In this document: positions 52,444 through 61,128 of the stretch, piece by piece
Numbering within the stretch: position 1 is the first letter of the stretch
Layout of the letters: every line of letters begins with the position of its first letter
Assembly: GCA_963803495.1 (NCBI GenBank)
Contig: CAWDMP010000002.1
Coordinates: 1,612,001 to 1,676,000 of the forward strand
Reading direction: 5' to 3'
Origin: Persicitalea sp963803495
GTDB lineage: Bacteria; Bacteroidota; Bacteroidia; Cytophagales; Spirosomataceae
DNA length: 64,000 bases
Position numbers and translations under genes: made by a program
The notes under the pieces: model-generated
What the model was told of the DNA's origin: nothing
The model's input: the letters and a program-made list of their open reading frames with translations, nothing else
Databases searched by the model: none

Positions 52444-53364
52444 ATGAATTTAAGATCTATCGGCCTGGTACTGAGCATCTGTTTTTTTGCCGCCGCCTGT
52501 GACAAATACCGCGTGCAGACTACGGACACCGGCCTGAAGTATCAATTCCACGAGCAGAATGAGGACGCCCGGAAAGCCAAGATGGGCGAGATCATGACCT
52601 TCCACCTGGTACTCAAAAACAGTGAGGACTCCGTGCTTCGGGATACCTATAAGGAGAACCAACCCGTCAAGCTGGTGGTGCAGCAGCCCCCTTTCAAGGG
52701 CAGCTTCGAAGAAGGGCTGGCGATGCTGGCCGTGGGCGACAGCGCCACTTTCTACGTGAGTGCCGACACGCTTTTCGCCAAGATGATGCAGCCACTGCCT
52801 CCGATGGTGAAGCAGGGTACCGACCTTTCGTTCACCGTGAAGGTACTGAGCGTGCTGACTTCCGAGGAATTCCAGAAAGATCAGGCCGCGCAGGGCGTCA
52901 AGCAAAAGGACGTAGACGCCAAGGTGATCGACAAGTACCTCGCCGACAACAACCTGACAGATAAAGTGCAGCGCACCGAATCGGGCCTGGCGTATGTGAT
53001 CGAAAGCCCCGGCACGGGCGGTACACCGCAGCAGGGCGACATCGTGAAGGTACATTATACGGGCAAAATGCTCGATGGAAAAGTCTTCGACAGCTCGCGC
53101 AACAATCCGCAATTGGCCGGACAGCCTGTGGACTTCCGCGTGGGGGTCGGCATGGTGATTCCCGGTTGGGAGGAAGGTGTGATGTCGATGAAAAAAGGAG
53201 AAAAGCGGATGCTGATCATTCCATCGGGCTTAGCCTATGGCACCGACGGCCAGCAGGGCATCCCACCCAACGAAGTACTGATGTTCGATCTGGAACTGGT
53301 CGATTTCAACAAGCCTACCGAGGCCGACATGCAGCGCATGACCCAGCCGGGCATGCCGCAGTAA
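52444..53364 (+). CDS. FKBP-type peptidyl-prolyl isomerase, lipoprotein (1)
   Basis: 306 aa from the ATG at 52444; the in-frame start 90 nt upstream is within non-conserved sequence. Signal peptide with lipobox FFAAAC. The N-terminal half (about residues 25-150) is an FKBP-like fold without full active-site motifs. The C-terminal FKBP domain is complete: DIVKVHYTGKMLDGKVFDSS, VIPGWEEGVMSMKKGEKRML and IPSGLAYGT. It assists folding of exported proteins. The second FKBP gene follows by 22 nt, so they are co-transcribed. Bacteroidota often carry such pairs, related to gliding-associated lipoproteins. Confidence 0.92.
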   Translation: MNLRSIGLVLSICFFAAACDKYRVQTTDTGLKYQFHEQNEDARKAKMGEIMTFHLVLKNSEDSVLRDTYKENQPVKLVVQQPPFKGSFEEGLAMLAVGDSATFYVSADTLFAKMMQPLPPMVKQGTDLSFTVKVLSVLTSEEFQKDQAAQGVKQKDVDAKVIDKYLADNNLTDKVQRTESGLAYVIESPGTGGTPQQGDIVKVHYTGKMLDGKVFDSSRNNPQLAGQPVDFRVGVGMVIPGWEEGVMSMKKGEKRMLIIPSGLAYGTDGQQGIPPNEVLMFDLELVDFNKPTEADMQRMTQPGMPQ

Positions 53365-53386
53365 TTCATAAAACAGGAAAGGAACG

Positions 53387-54298
53387 ATGAAGCTATTCAG
53401 GAAGTGCGGCCTATTGGTCATGAGTGTGTGGGCGGTAGCCGGCCTTACGTCCTGCAAGGAACTGTCGAACCCGATTCGGGACGAGAAAAAAATCGAGAAC
53501 GACGCGGAGATTCGTGCCTACCTGACTGAAAACAACATCTCGGCCCAGAGCACGACCGAGGGCTTGTACTATAAGGTGATTTCGCCGGGTACCAGTAAAA
53601 AGAAGGTAGCCATCGGCGAAGAAGTACAGATTTTCTATACCGTTCGACGGCTCGATGACGTCGTGGTCGACAGCAGTTCTTTCAGTACCAACGAACCCGA
53701 CCGGGCCATTTTTGGCACCTCGCGGCTACCCTACTTCACCGATGAGGCCATGGCATTGGTTTTCGGTACCCCGCTGCTCCTCGAGGGCGACTCGGCGGTG
53801 CTGTTTATCCCTGCCAGCTTGAAGAGTAGTTTCCCGACGCCCTCGCTATTGCTTCCGATTTATAGTCCTCTACGACTTGATTTGAAGGTAGTCGGGATCA
53901 ATACCGAAGGGCAGCAAATCGACGCTTACATCGCGAAGAACAAGGTACTCATCTCTGAAACCACGGCGAGCGGTCTCCGCTTCGGCAAAACGCTGACGCG
54001 TCCCGATTCAGCTATGGTTACCGCTACCAGCGTGGTGAATGTAAAGTACACAGGCCGACGATTGAATGGTGTTATCTTCGACTCCGGTACCATAAAAGTG
54101 ACGCTTGCTCAGGATGGCGTGGTGGCAGGCTTCAAGGAAGGCTTGCTCAAAATGAGAATTGGCGAGAAAGCCAATCTGGTATTTCCCTCGTCGCTGGGCT
54201 ATGGGGTACAGGGCCAAAGAAGTAATAACCCAGTTAAGGACATTCCGCCCTACGCACCGCTTTACTTCGAGGTAGAAATCACTTCCAAAGCCAACTAA
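53387..54298 (+). CDS. FKBP-type peptidyl-prolyl isomerase, lipoprotein (2)
   Basis: 303 aa, signal peptide and lipobox (AVAGLTSC). Two FKBP-like modules: residues about 60-170 (EEVQIFYTVRRLDDVVVDSS), with poor isomerase motifs, and about 195-300 (VVNVKYTGRRLNGVIFDSG, GFKEGLLKMRIGEKANLVFP, SSLGYGVQG). The catalytic residues are less conserved than in the upstream paralogue, so it may act mainly as a periplasmic chaperone. A strong terminator follows directly, ending the operon with the first FKBP gene. Confidence 0.9.
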   Translation: MKLFRKCGLLVMSVWAVAGLTSCKELSNPIRDEKKIENDAEIRAYLTENNISAQSTTEGLYYKVISPGTSKKKVAIGEEVQIFYTVRRLDDVVVDSSSFSTNEPDRAIFGTSRLPYFTDEAMALVFGTPLLLEGDSAVLFIPASLKSSFPTPSLLLPIYSPLRLDLKVVGINTEGQQIDAYIAKNKVLISETTASGLRFGKTLTRPDSAMVTATSVVNVKYTGRRLNGVIFDSGTIKVTLAQDGVVAGFKEGLLKMRIGEKANLVFPSSLGYGVQGQRSNNPVKDIPPYAPLYFEVEITSKAN

Positions 54299-54319
54299 GT
54301 TGCTGATAGGTCGCTTTAT

Positions 54320-54356
54320 AAAGACAAAGGCCGCTCAATGAGCGGCCTTTGTCTTT
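54320..54356 (+). terminator. Intrinsic terminator after the FKBP pair
   Basis: AAAGACAAAGGCCGCTCA and TGAGCGGCCTTTGTCTTT are perfect 18-bp complements with a tiny loop, followed by TATC. It lies 22 nt after the stop of the second FKBP gene. Confidence 0.88.
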
Positions 54357-54383
54357 TATCGACTACTCTTCCGTCATCCCTTT

Positions 54384-54428
54384 CAACCCTTCAACCCTTC
54401 AACCCTTCAACCCTTCAACCCTTCAACC
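54384..54428. repeat. Octamer tandem repeat CAACCCTT, about 5.6 copies
   Basis: Perfect copies end 7 nt before the rdgB ATG. The position next to the start codon parallels the octamer array before deoC, although the units differ in sequence. Confidence 0.95.
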
Positions 54429-54435
54429 AAAACAA

Positions 54436-55020
54436 ATGATCCTTTGCTTTGCCACCAACAACGCCCACAAACTTGCTGAAATCCAGGCTTTACTGGGTGA
54501 TGATTTTACGCTGAAAACCCTGGCCGATATTGGCTGTACTGAGGAAATCCCCGAAGATAAGCCGACCATCGCGGGCAATTCGCGTCAGAAGGCGGCCTAC
54601 ATCTGGGAAAAGTACGGGGTACCTACCTTCGCCGACGATACGGGCCTGGAAGTGGCGGCGCTGGACGGGGAGCCGGGCGTACATTCGGCCTACTATGCCG
54701 GTCCGCAGCGCGACGCCGATGCCAACATGGCCCGCGTGTGGGCGCGCCTGGCCGAAACGGGTACTTCGCTCCCTACGCCGGCCCGCTTCCTGACGGTCAT
54801 CACGCTGGTGCAGGATGGCGGCGTCTACCATCAATTCGAAGGGATTGTGGAAGGTACCATCCTCGGCGAGAAGCGCGGCCGTGGGGGCTTCGGCTATGAT
54901 CCGATCTTCGTGCCCGAAAAGCAGGACCGTAGCTTTGCCCAGATGAGCATGAGCGAAAAGAGTACGATGAGCCACCGCGCCCGGGCTTTCGCGCAGTTGG
55001 TGGCTTTCCTCAAAAAATAA
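54436..55020 (+). CDS. rdgB: Non-canonical purine NTP pyrophosphatase (ITPase/XTPase)
   Basis: 194 aa from the ATG at 54436. The upstream in-frame extension from 54349 merely translates the octamer repeat, so I reject it. Family motifs are FATNNAHKLAEIQ at the N-terminus, ADDTGLEVAALDGEPGVHSA, GRGGFGYDPIFVPE and the C-terminal SHRARAFAQL. It hydrolyses ITP, dITP and XTP to monophosphates, keeping deaminated purines out of nucleic acids. It lies between two strong terminators and seems to be a single-gene unit with ppk2 behind it. Confidence 0.96.
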   Translation: MILCFATNNAHKLAEIQALLGDDFTLKTLADIGCTEEIPEDKPTIAGNSRQKAAYIWEKYGVPTFADDTGLEVAALDGEPGVHSAYYAGPQRDADANMARVWARLAETGTSLPTPARFLTVITLVQDGGVYHQFEGIVEGTILGEKRGRGGFGYDPIFVPEKQDRSFAQMSMSEKSTMSHRARAFAQLVAFLKK

Positions 55021-55087
55021 CCGCGCTGGCCCTATTTTGGTAGCGCTGGACCGGTAGGCCGACTTTCAACCAAAACCCCAAAATCAA

Positions 55088-55978
55088 ATGGCAAAATTCG
55101 ATCCCGAAGATTTCCGTTTCGATGGTACCAAGCCCTTCGAAATCAAGAAACAGTATACCAAGATCAGCGATATTTACGAAGACAAAAGCGAGTACAAAGA
55201 CATGCTCTCCGACAACGCCGACGAACTCGACGATTTGCAAAGCATGATGTACGCCCACAACCGCTACGGGCTGCTGGTGATTTTTCAGGCTATGGATGCG
55301 GCGGGGAAAGACGGTACTTTGAAACGGGTTTTTTCGGGGGTCAATCCGATCGGCATCAAGGTACATTCTTTCAAACGCCCCAGCGAGAACGAACTGGAAC
55401 ATGACTTTATGTGGCGCAGTACTTTGCTATTGCCGCAGCGTGGCAGTATCACGGTGTTCAACCGCAGCTACTACGAGGAGGTGCTGATCGTGAAGGTACA
55501 TCCCGAAATCGTGACCGATGTGCAGCGGCTCCCCACCGAACTCACCCAAAACCTCGACCAGCTCTGGAAAAGGCGCTACGCCGACATCAAGAACTCGGAA
55601 GACTACCTGCACCACAACGGCATCCGGGTCGTGAAGTTTTTTCTTAACGTCTCAAAAAAAGAGCAGGCCGAGCGCCTGATCGAGCGCATCGAGGACCCGT
55701 CGAAGAATTGGAAGTTTGAGGAAGGCGACGTGAATGAGCGCAACTATTGGGACGACTACCAGCAGGCTTACGAAGACTGCATTAATGCCACCGCAACCGA
55801 AACAGCCCCCTGGTACGTGATACCGGCCGACGACAAAAAGAACATGCGCCTGATGGTAGGGAGCATCCTGGCCTCGGAAATGAAGAAAATGGACATCAGC
55901 TACCCTGAGGCCAACGAGGAGCGTCACGCGGAGTTGAAGCGGTATGTGGAGGTGATTAAGTCGCAGAATGGAGGGTGA
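55088..55978 (+). CDS. ppk2: Polyphosphate kinase 2 family protein
   Basis: 296 aa. P-loop motif FQAMDAAGKDGTLKRVFSGV (residues 66-85), Walker B-like region ITVFNRSYYEEVL (121-133), and the lid motif NVSKKEQAERLIERIEDPSK with NWKFEEGDVNERNYWDDY. This is the single-domain PPK2 type that moves phosphate between polyphosphate and nucleotides. The class (nucleoside mono- or diphosphate specificity) cannot be fixed from sequence. It is followed by a strong terminator 46 nt past its stop. Confidence 0.94.
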   Translation: MAKFDPEDFRFDGTKPFEIKKQYTKISDIYEDKSEYKDMLSDNADELDDLQSMMYAHNRYGLLVIFQAMDAAGKDGTLKRVFSGVNPIGIKVHSFKRPSENELEHDFMWRSTLLLPQRGSITVFNRSYYEEVLIVKVHPEIVTDVQRLPTELTQNLDQLWKRRYADIKNSEDYLHHNGIRVVKFFLNVSKKEQAERLIERIEDPSKNWKFEEGDVNERNYWDDYQQAYEDCINATATETAPWYVIPADDKKNMRLMVGSILASEMKKMDISYPEANEERHAELKRYVEVIKSQNGG

Positions 55979-56024
55979 TTTTGTTTATGAGTTTATTTGT
56001 TTAAATGTTTAATCGTTTATTAAC

Positions 56025-56066
56025 AAAACAGGAAAGCCGACTCGATGGAGTCGGCTTTCCTGTTTT
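56025..56066 (+). terminator. Intrinsic terminator after ppk2
   Basis: AAAACAGGAAAGCCGACTC, loop GATG, GAGTCGGCTTTCCTGTTTT: a perfect 19-bp stem with A/T flanks. It can also serve the convergent coiled-coil gene. Confidence 0.88.
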
Positions 56067-56137
56067 GAAGGCAAATAGACGGTTGCGGTGTCAATAGCAC
56101 CTAATGCCTAAATCCTAATAACCCAATACCTACCCTC

Positions 56138-57088
56138 CTACCGTATTACGAAGTTGCCGCCGCCGATGCGGTAGCCTTCGGCGTAGAGCTCGATGCTGTA
56201 CTTGCCGGGCCGGAACTGGTTGGTATTGTCGTAGACCATCTCGACTTTCTGATTGTTGTTGAGGTAGGCAATAGACTCCCGGGTAGTGAACTTCGTCTCC
56301 TGCCCGTTGACCTCGAACTCACCCGAGCCCGTGGCATCGTCGGAAACGATGGCACCGTCGGGATCGAGCAGACGTACATAGATGTCCTTGGTTTCTTGCC
56401 GGGTCAAAGGATTTTCCGGCAGGTCGAATACCATTTTGATCTTGTCCACCCGCTTGGCCTTGTAGTCGTCCTTATCACGGGTTTTGCCCTTATTCGTCAC
56501 GGCCAATACCTTAAAATTCTGGACTTTCAGCGCTGCCGCTCGGTTCACTTTATCGGATAGCTCCCGATTCTGAGCGGTATAGGTCATCACTGAGTCGGAT
56601 AGTTGCGTCTGCCGTTGCACGAGGTTTTCCCGCTCGGTACGGAGTGAACCTACCTGCACGTTGAGCGAGTCGTTGTTGGTCGCCAGCATCTGGTTCTCCT
56701 CGCGGAGCTGCGCGATTTCGGTATCCTTTTCCGCCAGGAAGGTTTCGTATTGCTTGATCTTCGCCAGGTACTTGCGTGATTCCACCTTAGTGCCGCGCGA
56801 CAGGCTAACCTTGTCGGCTTCCAGTTGCTCTTTCACTTTGGTCAGTTCGGCTACGTCGCCGCCCAGCCGCTCGATTTCCATAATCTTCGTATCCAACACG
56901 GTCGAGATGGAGTCCAGTTTAGCCCGCGTGGAGGCTACTTCCCGCACTTTCTCCATCACCGTCGCCTCCTGATCCGTCAACTCAGCCCTTTGCTGAAAAT
57001 ACAGGAAACCTAACATCGCCACGGCAACCCCCAGGATCGCCACCAATACCCACGCTGTACTTTGCTTTTTCTGTGCTTCGTTTTGCAT
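56138..57088 (-). CDS. Membrane-anchored coiled-coil protein of unknown function
   Basis: 316 aa. Short cytoplasmic N-terminus (MQNEAQKKQS), one membrane helix (about residues 12-30, WVLVAILGVAVAMLGFLYF), then a coiled coil of about 150 residues (heptads such as LAEKDTEIAQLREENQML), and a C-terminal beta-rich domain of about 120 residues (KIKMVFDLPENPLTRQETKD, GKYSIELYAEGYRIGGGNFV). The shape suggests a periplasmic spacer carrying a ligand- or partner-binding head. I do not recognise the family. It stands alone between ppk2 and the M28 peptidase gene and has no close operon partner. Confidence 0.8.
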   Translation of the reverse strand: MQNEAQKKQSTAWVLVAILGVAVAMLGFLYFQQRAELTDQEATVMEKVREVASTRAKLDSISTVLDTKIMEIERLGGDVAELTKVKEQLEADKVSLSRGTKVESRKYLAKIKQYETFLAEKDTEIAQLREENQMLATNNDSLNVQVGSLRTERENLVQRQTQLSDSVMTYTAQNRELSDKVNRAAALKVQNFKVLAVTNKGKTRDKDDYKAKRVDKIKMVFDLPENPLTRQETKDIYVRLLDPDGAIVSDDATGSGEFEVNGQETKFTTRESIAYLNNNQKVEMVYDNTNQFRPGKYSIELYAEGYRIGGGNFVIR

Positions 57089-57307
57089 TTGAATTTACAT
57101 TTAGGTTAAACATGAAAGAAAAAGAGTACAGTTTCTATTCATCCGCATTCGTTTTTGGTTAGTTGAAAATGTAGTCTGTCCGTCAGGAATCGCTTCGAGA
57201 CGTATGGGAACGTCGGTGGCCTTGGCTTTCGTGCCCTTGAAGAACCGCCACTTAGTAAACGGTAAAAAACCCGACCACGCTGACAGCCAATTCCATTGCG
57301 GGTTTCA

Positions 57308-57322
57308 AACGCTGTCAGCGTT
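57308..57322. repeat. 15-nt palindrome, REP-like (copy 2) in a structured gap
   Basis: AACGCTGTCAGCGTT, the reverse-strand form of the 15-mer at 4423-4437. Just before it lie a partial copy (CGCTGACAGC near 57275) and an AAACCCG/CGGGTTT inverted pair, so the region 57265-57325 can fold. It is between the coiled-coil and M28 peptidase genes, and 57089-57264 shows nothing else. Confidence 0.5.
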
Positions 57323-57343
57323 GGTAACGAGCGGAAGCTTTTT

Positions 57344-58849
57344 TTACTTATAAAGCGCTTCAGCTGCCGCCTCGTACTTATCGCCCTTGCTCCATTGCGG
57401 GGCCTTCTCCCGGTCGGCGATGAGTCGCGCGGCGTAGGCGTAGGCTTGGCCAAATTTGAGCAGGTAGGCGAAGTCGATGGTTTCGGGATTGTCGGAAGCC
57501 TGATGGTAGTTTTTCTTCAACTCATCGTCAAACGCGCGGAAGCCAGGGGTAATCGTGGGCGCAGGAATGCCCAGCTTGGCAAAACTCACGTTGTCGGAAC
57601 GGTCGAACAGCCCCTGCTCCGGGGCGGGATCGGCCACGACATCGAGGCCGAAGGCCTTGCTGGCTGCCTCGATTTCGGCCCGTGCCCCGGTGCGGTCCAG
57701 ACCAATCACGGACAGGATACTGGTGTCGGTGTAGCCCGCGCCATCGGTATTGAGGTTAAAAATACACTTTTTAAAGGGCAGCAGCGGGTGGCTGGCGTAG
57801 TACTTGCTCCCCAGCAAACCTACCTCCTCGCCCGTAAGCGCCACCAGCAGCACCGAGCGGCGCGGCGGCTTTTGGGCCAGCGCCTCGGCGGCGGCCAATA
57901 GCGACACGGTACCGAAGGCGTTGTCGCGCGCGCCGTTGAAGATGCTGTCGTCAGGTGTGTAGGCTTGTCCGCCCTGCTTACCCACGCCCACATGGTCGTA
58001 GTGCGCCGAGAGCAGCACGTACTCGTCTTTCAACCGGGCGTCGGTACCTTCGATGTAGGCCACCACATTATAACCGTTTACGATTTGCGCCGAGCGGCCC
58101 GCCGTCTGGAACTTGACCTGGTCGACAGCGCGGAGCATTTTGGTAGATTTCGCTTCCTGCCCGTTGACCCAGGCATGAGGCAATACGGTGGTGGTACCGT
58201 CGCCGAAAGTCGCGAGCGCGATGCGGTCGCCGGCGAAGTACTTGGTCACGAAGGCCCAGGGTACCGGAGCTTTGAAAAGCTCGATCACGGCCACGGCTCC
58301 TTTTTGCGCCGCGAGTTTACGTTTTCGGTCTGAGGCAACCACGATTTCACCGGGGGCCGTAGCCTCGGGCGAGCCACTTTGCAACAGCACGATTTTACCT
58401 TTTACGTCGAGTCCTTTGTAGTCGTCCCAACCCTTGGCGGCATCTTCTAAGCCAAAGCCCGCGTACACCAGCGGTGCGTCGAAGGTACTTTCGGCGCCCG
58501 ACATCAGAATCCAGTCCTTCCCTGCCGCTAGTGTTTCCGAGCCGACGGTGATGGTACCTAACCCGGCTGCCCCCATTTTCTCCAAAGGTACTGCCTGGTA
58601 GAAAGACGATTGCCCTGGCGCCGGACTCAGGCCGTAGCGCCGAAACTGCTCGGCTACGTAGCGCGCGGCGACCAGGTTGCCCGGCTCGCCCGTGCGGCGG
58701 CCCATCAGTTCGTCGGCCGCCAGAAAGCGCATGTGGCTTTCCAGATCGGCCTTCTTGAGCCTGGACTCGGGAAGTGAATTGGTACTTTGAGCCACGGAAC
58801 TGGCTACCGTGAAGACGCCCAGTACGGCAATCAGGATTTTCTTATTCAT
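57344..58849 (-). CDS. M28-family zinc metallopeptidase, exported
   Basis: 501 aa from the ATG at 58849; a longer frame to 58870 would touch the preceding stop. Signal peptide MNKKILIAVLGVFTVASSVA. A PA-like insert lies between residues about 130 and 260. The M28 zinc ligands are in LSAHYDHVGVG (His/Asp), NGARDNAFGTV (Asp), LTGEEVGLLGSKYY (Glu-Glu) and FNLNTDGAGYTDT (Asp). It is an aminopeptidase-like enzyme acting in the periplasm or outside. It follows a lipoprotein gene by 20 nt on the same strand. Confidence 0.92.
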   Translation of the reverse strand: MNKKILIAVLGVFTVASSVAQSTNSLPESRLKKADLESHMRFLAADELMGRRTGEPGNLVAARYVAEQFRRYGLSPAPGQSSFYQAVPLEKMGAAGLGTITVGSETLAAGKDWILMSGAESTFDAPLVYAGFGLEDAAKGWDDYKGLDVKGKIVLLQSGSPEATAPGEIVVASDRKRKLAAQKGAVAVIELFKAPVPWAFVTKYFAGDRIALATFGDGTTTVLPHAWVNGQEAKSTKMLRAVDQVKFQTAGRSAQIVNGYNVVAYIEGTDARLKDEYVLLSAHYDHVGVGKQGGQAYTPDDSIFNGARDNAFGTVSLLAAAEALAQKPPRRSVLLVALTGEEVGLLGSKYYASHPLLPFKKCIFNLNTDGAGYTDTSILSVIGLDRTGARAEIEAASKAFGLDVVADPAPEQGLFDRSDNVSFAKLGIPAPTITPGFRAFDDELKKNYHQASDNPETIDFAYLLKFGQAYAYAARLIADREKAPQWSKGDKYEAAAEALYK

Positions 58850-58869
58850 GGGAATCGAGATTTTAAACA

Positions 58870-59457
58870 CTATTGTACCGCCACCCGTACATCGAATGGC
58901 TTGCGATCACTGATGACCAACTCCTGGAAGCCCTTGATTTCGTAGACCGACACGCGCCACGCGCCCGCTTGTTCGGCGCAGCGCATGAGGAGGTTCTTTT
59001 CAGATTCGTAGAGTTTGTTTTTTGCCACCACCTTGGCCTCGATCAAGGTAGGACGGCCGTTGGGTTGGTCCAGTACAACTTTCAGGTACCGCACGGGCAA
59101 GTCTTCTTCCGTCTTGATGGTGTACTCGAACGTTAGTGGGTCGGGTTGGGCGATGCCGTAGCTCTGCCGGAAGGCGGGCTTGTTAAGGTCGGCCTGAATA
59201 AAGAGTTCGAGTTCGCGCTGCCAGTTGACTTCGTTGGTACGGCGGGTTTCCTTGTCGGTACCCACCACCATCGTTTTCTCGATCGTCGGCTTTTGCTTGT
59301 TTAGCAGGACGATCTGGTTTTCGACAAACCCTTTTACGTCAAAATAAACATCGGGCAATTGCTCCGTTTCGGCGGATGTCTGACAGGCGGTCACCAAAAC
59401 TAGCAAGCTCAGTATAAGCACTATGCATCGGCCAGGGGAAAGCGCGGGCTGATGCAT
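58870..59457 (-). CDS. Lipoprotein of unknown function
   Basis: 195 aa from the ATG at 59457; a GTG nine codons upstream is also in frame. Lipobox LLVLVTAC at about residues 18-25. The mature part is about 170 residues, with mixed helix and strand (VYFDVKGFVENQIVLLNKQK, WQRELELFIQADLNKPAFRQ, YLKVVLDQPNGRPTLIEAKV) and no motif I recognise. It sits between gpmI and the M28 peptidase gene on the minus strand, and is probably co-transcribed with the peptidase. Function unknown. Confidence 0.8.
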   Translation of the reverse strand: MHQPALSPGRCIVLILSLLVLVTACQTSAETEQLPDVYFDVKGFVENQIVLLNKQKPTIEKTMVVGTDKETRRTNEVNWQRELELFIQADLNKPAFRQSYGIAQPDPLTFEYTIKTEEDLPVRYLKVVLDQPNGRPTLIEAKVVAKNKLYESEKNLLMRCAEQAGAWRVSVYEIKGFQELVISDRKPFDVRVAVQ

Positions 59458-59568
59458 AGATTTTAGTTGCAGGAATTTCAACACTATTTTAAAAAGTATC
59501 TTAAAAAAAATCAGAGAGCCAAAATGACTCTCTAAGGTAGGCTAACGTCACGCGTTCGGATATAGTTT

Positions 59569-61103
59569 TTACAGCAAGCTTTCGCCCCGCATCACTTCCG
59601 GTTTCGGGATGCCCATCAAGTCCAAAATGGTGGGCGCGACGTCGGCGAGTTTGCCGTCTTTAATCGGTTGGGTGTACGTTTTGTCCACCAAAACGCAGGG
59701 TACCAGGTTGAGCGAATGCTGGGTATTGGGCGAGCCGTCGTCGTTCATCATGTAATCGGAGTTGCCGTGATCGGCCAGGATGATGGACGCGTATCCATGC
59801 GTCAGCCCCGTCGTCACGACAGCCTCAACGCACTTGTCGACAACCTCGGCTGCTTTCACAGCCGCTTCGAAAACACCCGTGTGGCCCACCATGTCGGTAT
59901 TGGCAAAATTCAGGCAAACAAAATCGACATCCTCCTTTTCCAGCGCAGGCACGATCGCATCCCGAATATCGTAGGCCGACATCTCGGGTTGCAGGTCGTA
60001 GGTAGCCACCTTGGGCGATGGGCAAATCATGCGGCTCTCGCCCACAAATTCCTTCTCGCGCCCCCCGGAAAAGAAAAACGTCACGTGCGGGTACTTCTCC
60101 GTTTCGGCGATGCGGATTTGCTGCTTGCCCGCTTTTTCCAGGACTTCGCCCAGGGTATCGTTCAGGTTGTCCTTTTCGTAGATGACACCCGTGTCTTTGT
60201 ATTCCTCGTCGTAGTTGGTCATCGTCACGTAGCGCAGGTTCAGCTTGTGCATGTTCTGCTCGGGAAAATCCCGTTGTGTGAGTACCTCGGTGATTTCGCG
60301 GCCGCGGTCGGTGCGGAAGTTGAAGCAAAGTACCACGTCGCCGTCCTCGATTACGGCCACCGGGCTACCGTCGGCGTGAGTCGCCACGATGGGCTTGATG
60401 AATTCGTCGGTCACGTTCTGATCGTACGATACCTGAATCGCCGCCAGCAAGTCCGCCCTCGGGGATTTTGGTACCCTCGCCGCGCACCATGGCATCGTAG
60501 GCCAATTTCACGCGTTCCCAGCGCTTGTCGCGGTCCATGGCGTAGTAGCGACCCGTCACGCTGGCGATTTTGCCCGTTGTGGCGGCCATGTGGTTTTGTA
60601 AATCGAGCAAGAAACCCGCCCCGCTCTTGGGGTCACAGTCGCGGCCATCGGTGAAGGCATGCACGAAAACGTCGGCCAGGCCCGCGTCGTGGGCGATGCT
60701 GCACAATCCTTTGAGGTGGTCAATGTGCGAATGGACGCCACCGTCGGACACCAGGCCGATGAAGTGGACCTTTTTTGCCGTTGGTTTTGGCGTAGGTGAG
60801 CGCGTCGGCCAGTACGGGCTCCTTCGCCAAGGTACCTTCCTGCACTGCCAGATTGATCTTGACCAGATCCTGGTACACCACCCGGCCCGCTCCCAAATTA
60901 GTGTGGCCCACCTCGGAGTTACCCATCTGTCCGTCGGGCAAGCCCACGGCCAGGCCGCTTGCGGCCAACTTGCTGTGCGGGTATTTTTGCAGGATGCTAT
61001 CGTAAAAGGGCGTTTGGGCCGCGATGATGGCCGAGCGGTTTTCCTCGTTGGCCTGGGCAACGCCCCAGCCGTCCATAATGATGAGTATGACTTTCTTGTT
61101 CAT
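59569..61103 (-). pseudogene. gpmI: Cofactor-independent phosphoglycerate mutase, two single-base frameshifts
   Basis: Interconverts 3- and 2-phosphoglycerate in glycolysis, two steps from eno. The first frame has ILIIMDGWGVAQANEENRSA and the catalytic Ser in GQMGNSEVGHTNLGAGRVVY. At about 60773 an A-run of six breaks the frame, which continues one phase over with KKVHFIGLVSDGGVHSHIDH. At about 60460 an extra G breaks it again before ADLLAAIQVSYDQNVTDEFI. The last part has IILADHGNSDYMMND. Removing the two bases gives 510 aa, exactly the usual size. Two homopolymer insertions in a central metabolic gene suggest consensus error, or else another mutase elsewhere. Confidence 0.9.
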
Positions 61104-61128
61104 GAGGGTCGATTCTGGATATTGGATC

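Noticed and set aside
54349..54435. N-terminal extension of RdgB through the octamer repeat
   Set aside because: It translates the repeat into NPSTLQPF-type residues with no homology, and the family start is the ATG at 54436.
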